Source of the DNA: Deltaproteobacteria bacterium RBG_16_54_11
GTDB taxonomy: Bacteria > Desulfobacterota > B13-G15 > RBG-16-54-18
Length of the DNA: 18,806 nucleotides
Direction: 5' to 3'
NCBI GenBank assembly: GCA_001797905.1
Contig: MGQS01000073.1
Location: 47,481-66,286, forward strand
Shown: one piece after another, positions 1 through 6,388 of the stretch
Position numbering within the stretch: position 1 is the stretch's first letter
Layout of the letters: the number at the start of each line of letters is the position of its first letter
Position numbers and translations under genes: made by a program
The notes under the pieces: generated by a model
Database searches by the model: none
What the model was told of the DNA's origin: nothing
The model's input: only the letters and a program-made list of their open reading frames with translations

Positions 1-137
1 CCGGTCTGAACAACACGTGGGAGTGGCTGGAAAAAGGGTTGACGCTGGTCACCGTCCCCGAGGCAGGACACTTCGTGCAGCACGAGGCCGCGGATCTCGT
101 CACGCGGACCATACAACAATGGCTGGCGCATGCCTGA
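1..137 (+). CDS. Alpha/beta hydrolase, C-terminal end (partial)
   Basis: The reading frame is open from the left edge of the window (first full codon at base 3) to a TGA at 135-137 and gives about 44 residues. The segment VPEAGHFVQHE is the usual end of alpha/beta-hydrolase-fold enzymes of the epoxide hydrolase / haloalkane dehalogenase type, where the His of GHF(V/x)(Q/x)xE is the catalytic-triad histidine. It is followed by the expected amphipathic C-terminal helix ending in WLAHA. The nucleophile and the acid lie outside the window, so the substrate cannot be judged. The crotonase gene begins 83 bp downstream on the same strand with its own strong ribosome binding site, so co-transcription is possible but not shown. 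Confidence 0.72.
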   Translation, partial: GLNNTWEWLEKGLTLVTVPEAGHFVQHEAADLVTRTIQQWLAHA

Positions 138-220
138 GACAAGGCCATGCGGGCCCGCCTGCGGACCTCAAGGATGAATACCAAAGGGTCTTATGACACA
201 AAAAAGCAAGGAGGTAGATC

Positions 221-1012
221 ATGGGTTACGAACTAATCAAGGTCGAGAAAAAGGGGCACGTGACCATCGTGACCATCAATCGCCCTGAGGTCATGAATGC
301 CATTAGCCCGCCGACCAGCGCGGAGATGGATAGGGCCTTCAACGAATTCGATGCAGATCCTGATGCCTGGATATGCATCGTTACCGGGGCGGGTGATCGT
401 GCCTTCTCGGCAGGCAACGATCTGAAGTATCAGGCCCGGCACGGCGCCGAGGCCATGGCCAAGATCATGGAAGGGGTCAAGGGCGGTTTCGGGGGAAACA
501 CGGCCCGATTCGACTGTTTCAAGCCCTTTATCGCCGCGGTCAACGGTCTGGCGCTTGGCGGCGGCTTCGAGATCGCCCTTGCCTGCGACATCATCATCGC
601 TGCTGAAAATGCCGGTTTCGGCCTGCCGGAGCCCCGCGTAGGGCTCATGCCCGGCGCCGGCGGCGTACACCGTCTGCCCCGGCAGATCCCTTACCATTTG
701 GCCATGGGCATGATCATGACTTCCAAACGCCTCACGGCCCAGGAGGCCTTGCAGTATGGCATCGTTAACGAGGTCGTTCCCCTAAAGGATCTGCTCTCGA
801 CGGCAGAACAGTGGGCGAATGAGATCATGAAGGGCGCACCCCTTTCCATCCGGGCAAGCAAAGAGGCAGCCGTGAAGGGGCTCGGCATGCCCCTGGAAGA
901 GGCCATCCCCAAGGTCTTCCCGGGCATAGCGCGGATGCGCGCCTCCGAGGACTTTATCGAAGGGCCGAAGGCCTTTGCCGAAAAGCGTCCACCCCAGTGG
1001 AAGGGACGTTAG
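221..1012 (+). CDS. Enoyl-CoA hydratase/isomerase (crotonase), carnitinyl-CoA-dehydratase-like
   Basis: A 263-residue crotonase-fold enzyme of normal family length, expected to hydrate or dehydrate a CoA thioester in the cytoplasm. The oxyanion-hole segments are visible: FSAGNDLK at about residues 62-69 and NGLALGGGFE at 108-117. Both catalytic glutamates of hydratases are present, Glu117 (GGGFEIALACD) and Glu137 (GLPEPRVGLMPGAGG). The FSAG-DLK segment and the C-terminal SED.IEGP.AFAEKR..WKGR ending match, from memory, the E. coli carnitinyl-CoA dehydratase CaiD more closely than short-chain crotonases. No other carnitine gene is nearby, so the real substrate is open. The ATG is preceded by AAGGAGG with ideal spacing. 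The metallo-hydrolase gene follows after 19 bp, suggesting an operon. Confidence 0.9.
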   Translation: MGYELIKVEKKGHVTIVTINRPEVMNAISPPTSAEMDRAFNEFDADPDAWICIVTGAGDRAFSAGNDLKYQARHGAEAMAKIMEGVKGGFGGNTARFDCFKPFIAAVNGLALGGGFEIALACDIIIAAENAGFGLPEPRVGLMPGAGGVHRLPRQIPYHLAMGMIMTSKRLTAQEALQYGIVNEVVPLKDLLSTAEQWANEIMKGAPLSIRASKEAAVKGLGMPLEEAIPKVFPGIARMRASEDFIEGPKAFAEKRPPQWKGR

Positions 1013-1031
1013 AAAGGGAAAGAACAAGGCC

Positions 1032-2006
1032 ATGATGGAAGAGGTTCTAACCAACCTATTTCGGATCGAGATCCCTCTGCCGGGGAGCCCTCTCAAATCC
1101 CTCAACTCTTATGTGATAAAGGCCCCGCAGAGGAATCTAATCATCGATACGGGGATGAATCGTAAAGAGTGCCTGGCGGCTATGGAGGCCGGTTTGCAGG
1201 AGCTCGGCGTGGATTTGGAGAAGACGGATTTCTTCATCACCCATATGCATGCCGATCATTTCGGCCTTGTCGCCAGGCTGGTCACGGATACCAGCACGGT
1301 ATACTTTAACCGGCCGGATGCGGAAGCCGTCGAGGGCTGGAGCGGCTGGGAATCCATGCTCGACTATGCCGGCAGAAACGGATTTCCGGAGGATGAGCTG
1401 CGAGCGGCCCTTCATAACCATCCCGGCTACAAGTACAGTCCGGAGCGGGTTCCCAAGCTGACTATCCTGGAAGATGGAGACGCCGTCATCTACGGAGATT
1501 ACCGATTCACCTGCGTGCAGACCCCCGGCCATACCAGGGGTCACATGTGTTTATACGAGCCCGCCGGAAAGGTCCTCGTGTGCGGGGACCATATTCTCCA
1601 TGACATAACCCCCAACATTCAATGTTGGTCAGGCAAGGAGAATCCGCTGAAGAGTTATCTGGAGAGCCTGGACAAGGTCTATGAGTTGGAGGTTGATCTC
1701 GCCTTGCCCGGACACCGGTCTCTGTTCAGAAATTGTAAAGAAAGGATTGATGAGCTGAAGCGGCATCATCAAGAAAGGGCCGATGAGGTCCTCTCTATCC
1801 TCGGCAAGGATGCAAAGCACGCCTTTCAGGTTGCCTCAGAGATGACCTGGGATATTGTCTGCGAGTCTTGGGGGCGGTTCCCCGTGGCACAAAAGTGGTT
1901 TGCTACCGGAGAGGCGATTGCCCACTTGATATACCTTGAGGCAAAAGGAATGGTCTTCAGGCTCGGTGATGAGAAAACGATCACCTATTCACTGAATAGC
2001 GCATAG
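1032..2006 (+). CDS. MBL-fold metallo-hydrolase
   Basis: A metallo-beta-lactamase-fold hydrolase of 324 residues from the chosen start. The dinuclear metal signature THMHADH (HxHxDH) is followed in order by TPGHTRGH, VCGDHI and a late LPGH, which supply the remaining ligands seen in glyoxalase II-like and other thioester or ester hydrolases. A helical region of about 100 residues follows the catalytic domain. An upstream in-frame ATG at 975 lies inside the crotonase gene and gives a non-homologous leader. The ATG-ATG pair at 1032/1035, after a purine-rich stretch and just before the first beta strand (LFRIEIPLPGSPL), is the better start. Next to a crotonase, a role in acyl-CoA thioester hydrolysis is plausible but is inference. 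Confidence 0.85.
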   Translation: MMEEVLTNLFRIEIPLPGSPLKSLNSYVIKAPQRNLIIDTGMNRKECLAAMEAGLQELGVDLEKTDFFITHMHADHFGLVARLVTDTSTVYFNRPDAEAVEGWSGWESMLDYAGRNGFPEDELRAALHNHPGYKYSPERVPKLTILEDGDAVIYGDYRFTCVQTPGHTRGHMCLYEPAGKVLVCGDHILHDITPNIQCWSGKENPLKSYLESLDKVYELEVDLALPGHRSLFRNCKERIDELKRHHQERADEVLSILGKDAKHAFQVASEMTWDIVCESWGRFPVAQKWFATGEAIAHLIYLEAKGMVFRLGDEKTITYSLNSA

Positions 2007-2057
2007 CTGTCTTTATAGCTCGAGACCTTACAGGTATGGTATCACACTGAACAAAGG

Positions 2058-2097
2058 TTGCGTAATCATCGGCATGCCTCTATAATAGTCTGCCGAT
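2058..2097 (+). promoter_or_regulatory. Putative promoter with inverted repeat upstream of acyl-CoA dehydrogenase
   Basis: A perfect TATAAT (2081-2086) lies 17 bp after TTGCGT (2058-2063), which matches the sigma-70 -35 box only in its TTG. A 7-bp perfect inverted repeat, ATCGGCA (2068-2074) and TGCCGAT (2091-2097), brackets the -10 box. TGCCGAT recurs directly at 2154-2160, nearer the gene. This could be an operator over the promoter. Alternatively the repeat, which is followed by TTTT, could be a weak terminator for the upstream crotonase/MBL pair; its 16-nt loop makes that less attractive. Confidence 0.4.
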
Positions 2098-2187
2098 TTT
2101 TGGTTAGCAGCAGGGGGTTGAGATTTGTTTTTTAGGTAACAGTCCGATGTTTTTGCCGATTATCATTATTGCAAGGAGGCTAGAGAG

Positions 2188-3990
2188 ATGGAAAACAAAT
2201 GTGCCGACCTAAGAGATACCCGCTTTGTTCTCTATGAGCAATTAGGGATCGAAGATTTGTGTGCAACTGAGAAATTTCAGGATCATTCAAAGGAAACCTT
2301 TGACATGATCCTTGATACAGCCGAGAAGCTTGCCGTGAATGAGTTTGCCCCAGTCAACAGCAAGGGTGATGAGGTCGGGTGTGTCTGGGAAAACGGAATA
2401 GTCAAGGCTCCTGAAGCATTTCATGCCCCTTTTCAGAAATACCGTGAGGGAGGCTGGATGAGTTTGTCTGATGCCTATGAATTCGGCGGGCAGAATGCGC
2501 CTGTTGCTGTGCATTTTTCCAGCCACGAATTATTTTTCGCTGCGAATCAGTCATTGACAATTTACATGGGACTTACTCATAGCGCGGGTAAGGTCATAGA
2601 GATCTATGGAACGGATGGTCAGAAGAAAAGATATATGCAACCCCTGTACGAGGGGAGATATGCCGGGACCATGGTCCTGACCGAGCCACAGGCGGGAAGC
2701 GACGTCGGCGCCACGCGGGCGAAGGCGGTAAAAAATCCGGATGGCACATACTCTATTGTCGGCGGCAAAATATTTATCTCCAGCGGGGAGCACGATCTTA
2801 CGGAAAATATAGTTCACCTTGTTTTGGCACGGATCGAAGGCGCTTCGGAAGGGACTAAAGGCCTGTCATGTTTTATCATCCCAAAATGCAGGGTCAACGA
2901 CGACGGCACAGTAGGGGAGAGCAATGATATCAGTTGTAGCGGCATTGAACATAAAATGGGCATACATGGTTCTGCAACCTGTGTTTTGAACTTCGGCGAC
3001 AATGGGATGTGCCGGGGTGAATTATTAGGTCCGGAGCAGAGGGGTATCGTCGTCATGTTCCATATGATGAATGAGGAAAGGCTTCAGGTAGGGTTGCAGG
3101 GCTTGTCTCAGGCAAGTACGGCGTACCTCCATGCCTTAGATTTTGCGAGAGAGCGCAAGCAGGGAAATCAGTTTGGTTCTAAGAATTTTGAACAGGTTCC
3201 CATCATTACTCATCCTGATGTGAGGAGAAGCCTCTTGTGGATGAAAGCTTACACCGAGGGACTGAGGGCGCTTATTCTCTATACAGTACATTGCATGGAC
3301 CGGGAGTCAGTATGTACTGACGAAGCGGAGAAGAAGAAATGGCAGCATATTGTAGGATTATTAACGCCTATCTGTAAGGCATATTCCACCGATAAGGCTT
3401 TCGAGGTGTGTGCGACGGCAATTCAGGTTCTCGGCGGTTACGGCTATACCAAGGAATATAAGGTGGAGCAATTCGCCAGGGACTGTAAGATAACCTCAAT
3501 CTATGAGGGCACGAATGGTATTCAGGCTATTGATTTGTTCGGCCGCAAGATCAGGATGGAAAATGGAGCAGCGCTGCAGGCCGTTATATCAGAGATGAAA
3601 GCCGCAGTGAAAGAGGCGGCCGAGGTCCAGGAATTGGCATTGTATGCTGAAGAGATAGGCAAATCCGTTTCCGCCCTCGAGGAGATATCCAAGTTTCTGC
3701 TTGAAAAATGTTCCGGCGATGACGCGTACTTGGCATACTCCTGGGCTACACCATATCTTGAGATATTCGGGGATATTGCCCTTGGCTGGATGTTTATCTG
3801 GCAGGCAAAAAAAGCCTGTGATAATAGGGCGAAAAGCAGCGAAGACGAACAATTCTATGCCGGCAAGATCAATACTGCCAAGTTCTATATCGGCTCTCTT
3901 CTTCCCAGGGTCTTGGGGAAGATACAGGCTATCAGGGACTATGACCGTTCTTTCCTTACTATGGGAGAATCGATCTTTGTCCCCTCATAA
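2188..3990 (+). CDS. Acyl-CoA dehydrogenase, long (about 600-residue) form
   Basis: A flavoprotein that would oxidise an acyl-CoA to the 2,3-enoyl-CoA and pass electrons to electron-transfer flavoprotein. At 600 residues it belongs to the longer branch that includes DmdC-like enzymes, with N- and C-terminal extensions, not to the roughly 380-residue classical enzymes. Visible landmarks are MVLTEPQAGSDVGATRAKAV (162 onward; FAD and substrate contact), NEERLQVGLQGLSQASTAYLHALDFARERKQG, and LGGYGYTKEYKVEQFARDCKITSIYEGTNGIQA, where Glu440 is at the catalytic-base position. AAGGAGG lies 8 bp before the ATG. Base composition looks clearly more AT-rich than the crotonase gene upstream, and the gene has its own putative promoter, so it may have arrived separately. 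Substrate chain length cannot be told from sequence. Confidence 0.92.
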   Translation: MENKCADLRDTRFVLYEQLGIEDLCATEKFQDHSKETFDMILDTAEKLAVNEFAPVNSKGDEVGCVWENGIVKAPEAFHAPFQKYREGGWMSLSDAYEFGGQNAPVAVHFSSHELFFAANQSLTIYMGLTHSAGKVIEIYGTDGQKKRYMQPLYEGRYAGTMVLTEPQAGSDVGATRAKAVKNPDGTYSIVGGKIFISSGEHDLTENIVHLVLARIEGASEGTKGLSCFIIPKCRVNDDGTVGESNDISCSGIEHKMGIHGSATCVLNFGDNGMCRGELLGPEQRGIVVMFHMMNEERLQVGLQGLSQASTAYLHALDFARERKQGNQFGSKNFEQVPIITHPDVRRSLLWMKAYTEGLRALILYTVHCMDRESVCTDEAEKKKWQHIVGLLTPICKAYSTDKAFEVCATAIQVLGGYGYTKEYKVEQFARDCKITSIYEGTNGIQAIDLFGRKIRMENGAALQAVISEMKAAVKEAAEVQELALYAEEIGKSVSALEEISKFLLEKCSGDDAYLAYSWATPYLEIFGDIALGWMFIWQAKKACDNRAKSSEDEQFYAGKINTAKFYIGSLLPRVLGKIQAIRDYDRSFLTMGESIFVPS

Positions 3991-4045
3991 TCGGCAGCCG
4001 TGAATGCCGCGAGAATATAACTACGATTTCTCAGAAAATAGGTTT

Positions 4046-4150
4046 CAAATCCCCTGGCCAAAGGGCCACCTCCGGCCTCACCCCCCCTGACCCCGAAGGT
4101 GGCCCTTTGGCCAGATGTATCGCTAAGCGATACAGGGGTGAGGGGGGATT
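4046..4150. repeat. Nested palindromic intergenic repeat (MITE- or REP-like)
   Basis: Two perfect 18-bp arms, 4054-4071 and 4097-4114 (CTGGCCAAAGGGCCACCT and its reverse complement), enclose a 25-nt pyrimidine-rich loop. A second hairpin follows, GTATCGCT/AGCGATAC at 4117-4124 and 4126-4133. CCTCACCCC in the first loop (4076-4084) pairs with GGGGTGAGG (4136-4144). The outer ends are also roughly inverted (CAAATCCCC at left, GGGGGGATTG at right). The whole block is thus a nested dyad of about 105 bp, as expected of a dispersed palindromic repeat. It lies just after the acyl-CoA dehydrogenase gene and could end or trim its transcript. It has no transposase. Confidence 0.75.
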
Positions 4151-4167
4151 GCCGCCCCGTGGGATCG

Positions 4168-4452
4168 ATGAAGCGTAATGACAAGCGGCTGAAGATCAGG
4201 GTCAAGTACTGCGGGGGGTGCAACCCCGGCTACGACCGGCTGGCACTCGTCAAGGGGATCGCGGAGAGGCTGAGCGGCAAGGTCGCACTGGTGGGGTCAG
4301 ACAGCAACGGAATCGCCCTGGTCCTGGCGGTGGAGGGATGTCCCATCGCCTGCGCAGATCTGAGCCCCTTCGAGGGCCTGGAGGTCCGGGTCATCACCTG
4401 CCCGGAGGATGCTGAGCTTTTCATTTGTCAGATTGAAGCCCGAGCCTCGTAA
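4168..4452 (+). CDS. Small cysteine-rich CGGCNP-motif protein, function unknown
   Basis: A 94-residue soluble protein with six cysteines: Cys15 and Cys18 in KYCGGCNPGYDR, Cys58 and Cys62 in VEGCPIACAD, and Cys78 and Cys87. The paired CxxC and CxxxC motifs in an alternating beta/alpha pattern suggest a metal or Fe-S site, or a thioredoxin-like or ferredoxin-like redox fold. I do not recognise a named family, though CGGCNP small proteins are familiar from anaerobe genomes. The frame is open further upstream to an ATG at 4099, but that part runs through the palindromic repeat; the ATG at 4168 is preferred, with GTG 4159 as an alternative. No good Shine-Dalgarno is visible. The thioesterase gene starts 45 bp downstream, so the two probably share a transcript. 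Confidence 0.65.
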   Translation: MKRNDKRLKIRVKYCGGCNPGYDRLALVKGIAERLSGKVALVGSDSNGIALVLAVEGCPIACADLSPFEGLEVRVITCPEDAELFICQIEARAS

Positions 4453-4497
4453 AGGGGCGTCTATGGTTGTACGTTCAGGGAGCCAAGGAATGTTTCC

Positions 4498-4911
4498 ATG
4501 GAGATAACGAGCACGGATATGGAGCAGTTCAATGAGAATCCCCTGTATCGGACCCTGGGGATACGCATCCTGGAAGTCGGGAAAGGGTCTGCCCGCGGCC
4601 TGCTGGAACCGACGGAGATCGTGTGCTGGCCCTTCCCGGGCCAGCCCCATGGCGGCATACTCTACACCCTCATGGACACCACCATGGCCTGGGCGATCTT
4701 ATCAGGGCTGGAGAGCGGGTACAACTGTGCCACCATCCACCTGGACATCCAGTACACTGCACCGGCCAAAGGCAAGCGTTTCTATTGCGTGTCAAAGACC
4801 GTCTTTCGAGCGGGCCGGATCCATTTCATGCAGGGCGAGGTGCGGGATGCCGAGGAGAGGCTCGTGGCCATGGCCCAAGGGACCTTCCGCGTTATCAAAA
4901 TAGACAGGTAA
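4498..4911 (+). CDS. PaaI-type hotdog-fold acyl-CoA thioesterase
   Basis: A single hotdog domain of 137 residues, the usual PaaI/YbgC-class length. The hallmark segment PHGGILYTLMDTTMAWA (residues 50-66) carries His51-Gly-Gly and Asp60, in the place of the active-site HGG...D of PaaI enzymes. The following TIHLDIQYTAPAKG and the late GEVRDAEERLVAMAQGTFRV strands complete the fold. It would hydrolyse acyl- or aroyl-CoA esters in the cytoplasm, probably freeing CoA from dead-end intermediates. AAGGAA lies 7 bp before the ATG. It follows the CGGCNP gene and probably belongs to the same transcript as the acyl-CoA dehydrogenase, unless the palindromic repeat between them stops transcription. Confidence 0.87.
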   Translation: MEITSTDMEQFNENPLYRTLGIRILEVGKGSARGLLEPTEIVCWPFPGQPHGGILYTLMDTTMAWAILSGLESGYNCATIHLDIQYTAPAKGKRFYCVSKTVFRAGRIHFMQGEVRDAEERLVAMAQGTFRVIKIDR

Positions 4912-4954
4912 AAACTATAAGAAAAAGGGGAGACGCGATCCAAGGTATTATATT

Positions 4955-4981
4955 CTATGATCGCGGGCCGTATTTTGCCAG
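4955..4981. repeat. 27-bp copy of the NUDIX gene 3' end
   Basis: These 27 bases match 11677-11703 at 26 of 27 positions, in the same orientation on the plus strand; the one difference is G versus C at the 12th base. The downstream copy is the stop codon and last eight codons of the NUDIX gene (read on the minus strand as LAKYGARS-stop). Here the minus-strand reading is LAKYGPRS-stop but is preceded at once by an in-frame TGA, so no NUDIX gene is present. The next bases look like the same sequence with CCAG deleted. This marks a recombination or duplication scar. Confidence 0.8.
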
Positions 4982-5169
4982 TCAGAGGCAAAGAAGCCCT
5001 GCGAAAGGCCTGGGAGCTCCGGTTCGCGCACCATGGCGGGTTCCGCTTCGCGGAGGAAGAGGTCTTCATCGATGTGGACCAGCAGAAGGTGCTCTTCCGC
5101 TGGCAGCTGGATTGGCCCTCCTCTGAGAAGGGGTTTGCAGGAAAGCCCGAAGCGAGGAATACCTTATAG
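4957..5169 (+). pseudogene. SnoaL/NTF2-like domain fragment, truncated at both ends
   Basis: A 70-codon frame whose residues 10-66 (RGKEALRKAWELRFAHHGG, then EEVFIDVDQQKVLFRWQLDWPSSEKGFAGKPEA) look like the middle strands of a SnoaL/NTF2-like small-molecule-binding domain. Such domains are normally about 120-150 residues. The expected N-terminal helices are missing, and the conserved continuation after GKPEAR (roughly RGVDVxxFRDGKI) is replaced by NTL-stop. The first residues come from the 27-bp NUDIX-end copy read on the other strand, so the start is a product of the junction and not a native N-terminus. There is no Shine-Dalgarno. A remnant is far more likely than a functional gene. Confidence 0.6.
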
Positions 5170-5374
5170 CAGCGCTCCATGCTCACCATATAGTCTTGCT
5201 CTACACTCAACGGCCGGTATGACCGAATACCGCATCATTATTCCGCGCGTGCGCCCACATTAAAAAAGCATCGCTGCGTAACTGATTGAAAATAAAGACA
5301 ATTAACATTTTTTCCGATTGCGGGATCGAATGCTGGATAGGGCGTCGCGATTTTCACAGACAATAAATCAAATT
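5170..5374. other. Intergenic, AT-rich toward the right, no gene seen
   Basis: No plausible coding frame was found. The only structure noted is the 10-mer GGGATCGAAT at 5322-5331, which recurs at 5442-5451 just downstream of the promoter of the regulator gene. AT content rises sharply from about 5265, as expected for an upstream control region. Confidence 0.5.
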
Positions 5375-5433
5375 CTAGACAAAAAATAATTTAATTTTTA
5401 TTGACAAGTTACAAAGAAGCTGTCTAGTATAAT
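5375..5433 (+). promoter_or_regulatory. Promoter and candidate operator of the MerR-type regulator
   Basis: CTAGACA at 5375-5381 and TGTCTAG at 5421-5427 form a perfect 7-bp inverted pair, and TTGACA (5401-5406) is a near-copy of the TAGACA half-site. TTGACA also makes a consensus -35 box. Possible -10 boxes are TAGTAT (5425-5430, 18-bp spacer) or TATAAT (5428-5433, 21-bp spacer). A stretched spacer with a dyad inside it is typical of promoters controlled by MerR proteins, so autoregulation is likely by analogy. The half-site assignment is by eye. Confidence 0.5.
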
Positions 5434-5475
5434 AGCGTTTTGGGATCGAATCCGGCCTCAACCGGGGGTGCAAAA

Positions 5476-6189
5476 GTGAAAATACACGAGCTTGCCGAAC
5501 GCACGGGCGTCCCAAAAGAGACCATTCACTATTACCTCCGCGCAGGGGTCCTTCGTAAACCTCACAAAAAAGGGAAAAACCAGACGGAGTATAGCGAAAG
5601 CTATGTGGAGCAGATCCATAGCATCAAAGGACTCCAGGACAACTACTTCCTGCCCCTCTCCGTCATCAAGATAATCCTTAAAAAACAGAAAAGACAATCC
5701 CCCTCAGAAAAATCCTCTTTTCAATTGTTGAATGAATATTTCAAGCCCCTGGAACGGCTCCTCAACGCCGAGATTACAGGGAGGGACGCCTTTCGGGAGG
5801 CCACAGGCCTTTCAAGTAAATGGCTCACCACGATGGAGGAGTGGGAAGTTATCACGGCGCAAATTAAGGACGGGCACCCGGTTTACTCCCAGGATGATGT
5901 CATCATCGGCAAATTGCTCGTGGATATGGATCGCCTCGGCTTTGGCCCCAAGGATGGTTATGATCCCGAGAACATAAAGCGTATCTCCGATTTTGTTCGG
6001 AACTATGTGCAGACCACCCAGAGGGACTACTACCAGTCCGACCTGAGACGATTGATTTCACAAGAGCCGACCGGAAAAGAGGTCAACATTACAGAGTTGA
6101 TGAGCCTCTTTTTCTATCATCTGTACCGGAAACTGGTAAGGGAGGGGTTCGAGCATTTGCGCAACTCTTTAAAAAAAGAGGCGCGCTAG
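5476..6189 (+). CDS. MerR-family transcriptional regulator, probable second MerR-like domain
   Basis: A 237-residue DNA-binding protein. Residues 1-70 are a textbook MerR winged helix-turn-helix (MKIHELAERTGVPKETIHYYLRAGVL...), followed by a charged helix. A second region at about residues 98-150 (GRDAFREATGLSSKWLTTMEEW, then YSQDDVIIGKLLVDMDRLGFGP) repeats the MerR pattern of a short HTH, wing, (x)YSxxDV and a helix ending LxxLGF. The last 80 residues are helical and may bind a ligand or dimerise. The GTG at 5476 is chosen because the MerR domain starts there and a G-rich GGGGG lies upstream; an in-frame TTG at 5440 would sit about at the transcript start. It lies directly ahead of the ABC importer and is its likely regulator, probably sensing the imported acid or its CoA ester. 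Confidence 0.85.
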   Translation: MKIHELAERTGVPKETIHYYLRAGVLRKPHKKGKNQTEYSESYVEQIHSIKGLQDNYFLPLSVIKIILKKQKRQSPSEKSSFQLLNEYFKPLERLLNAEITGRDAFREATGLSSKWLTTMEEWEVITAQIKDGHPVYSQDDVIIGKLLVDMDRLGFGPKDGYDPENIKRISDFVRNYVQTTQRDYYQSDLRRLISQEPTGKEVNITELMSLFFYHLYRKLVREGFEHLRNSLKKEAR

Positions 6190-6342
6190 AGCACACTGTT
6201 GCCGCCGCAACCCTGTTGGTTTCCATGCCTGCGGGGGGAGTTAGCGGCAGGGGCGACACAGGCACACAGTAGATGCACGGGAGATTCCTAGAGAAAGGGG
6301 GTGATACGGAACAAAGGTAAAAGATCTTCGGTGTTTCTTCTG

Positions 6343-6372
6343 CGGTTTAACCCGTTTAACCTAGCCGTTTAA
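6343..6372 (+). repeat. Three short CG(G/-)TTTAA repeats before the binding-protein gene
   Basis: CGGTTTAAC (6343-6351), CGTTTAAC (6353-6360) and CGTTTAA (6366-6372) lie in a row, ending next to the AAGGAGGG ribosome binding site of the substrate-binding-protein gene. They are within the expected 5' untranslated region and could be binding sites or chance low-complexity sequence. The rest of the 6190-6388 gap shows no gene and no convincing terminator. Confidence 0.3.
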
Positions 6373-6388
6373 AAGGAGGGAGGTAGAG

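Noticed and set aside
975..1031. The longer N-terminus of the MBL-fold protein from ATG 975.
   Set aside because: It overlaps the crotonase C-terminus, encodes a basic non-homologous leader, and lacks a ribosome binding site; ATG 1032 fits the fold.
6190..6260. A possible terminator after the regulator gene (CCTGC/GCAGG and GCCGC/GCGGC pairs).
   Set aside because: The stems are only 5 bp, with long loops and no T run, so chance pairing is as likely.
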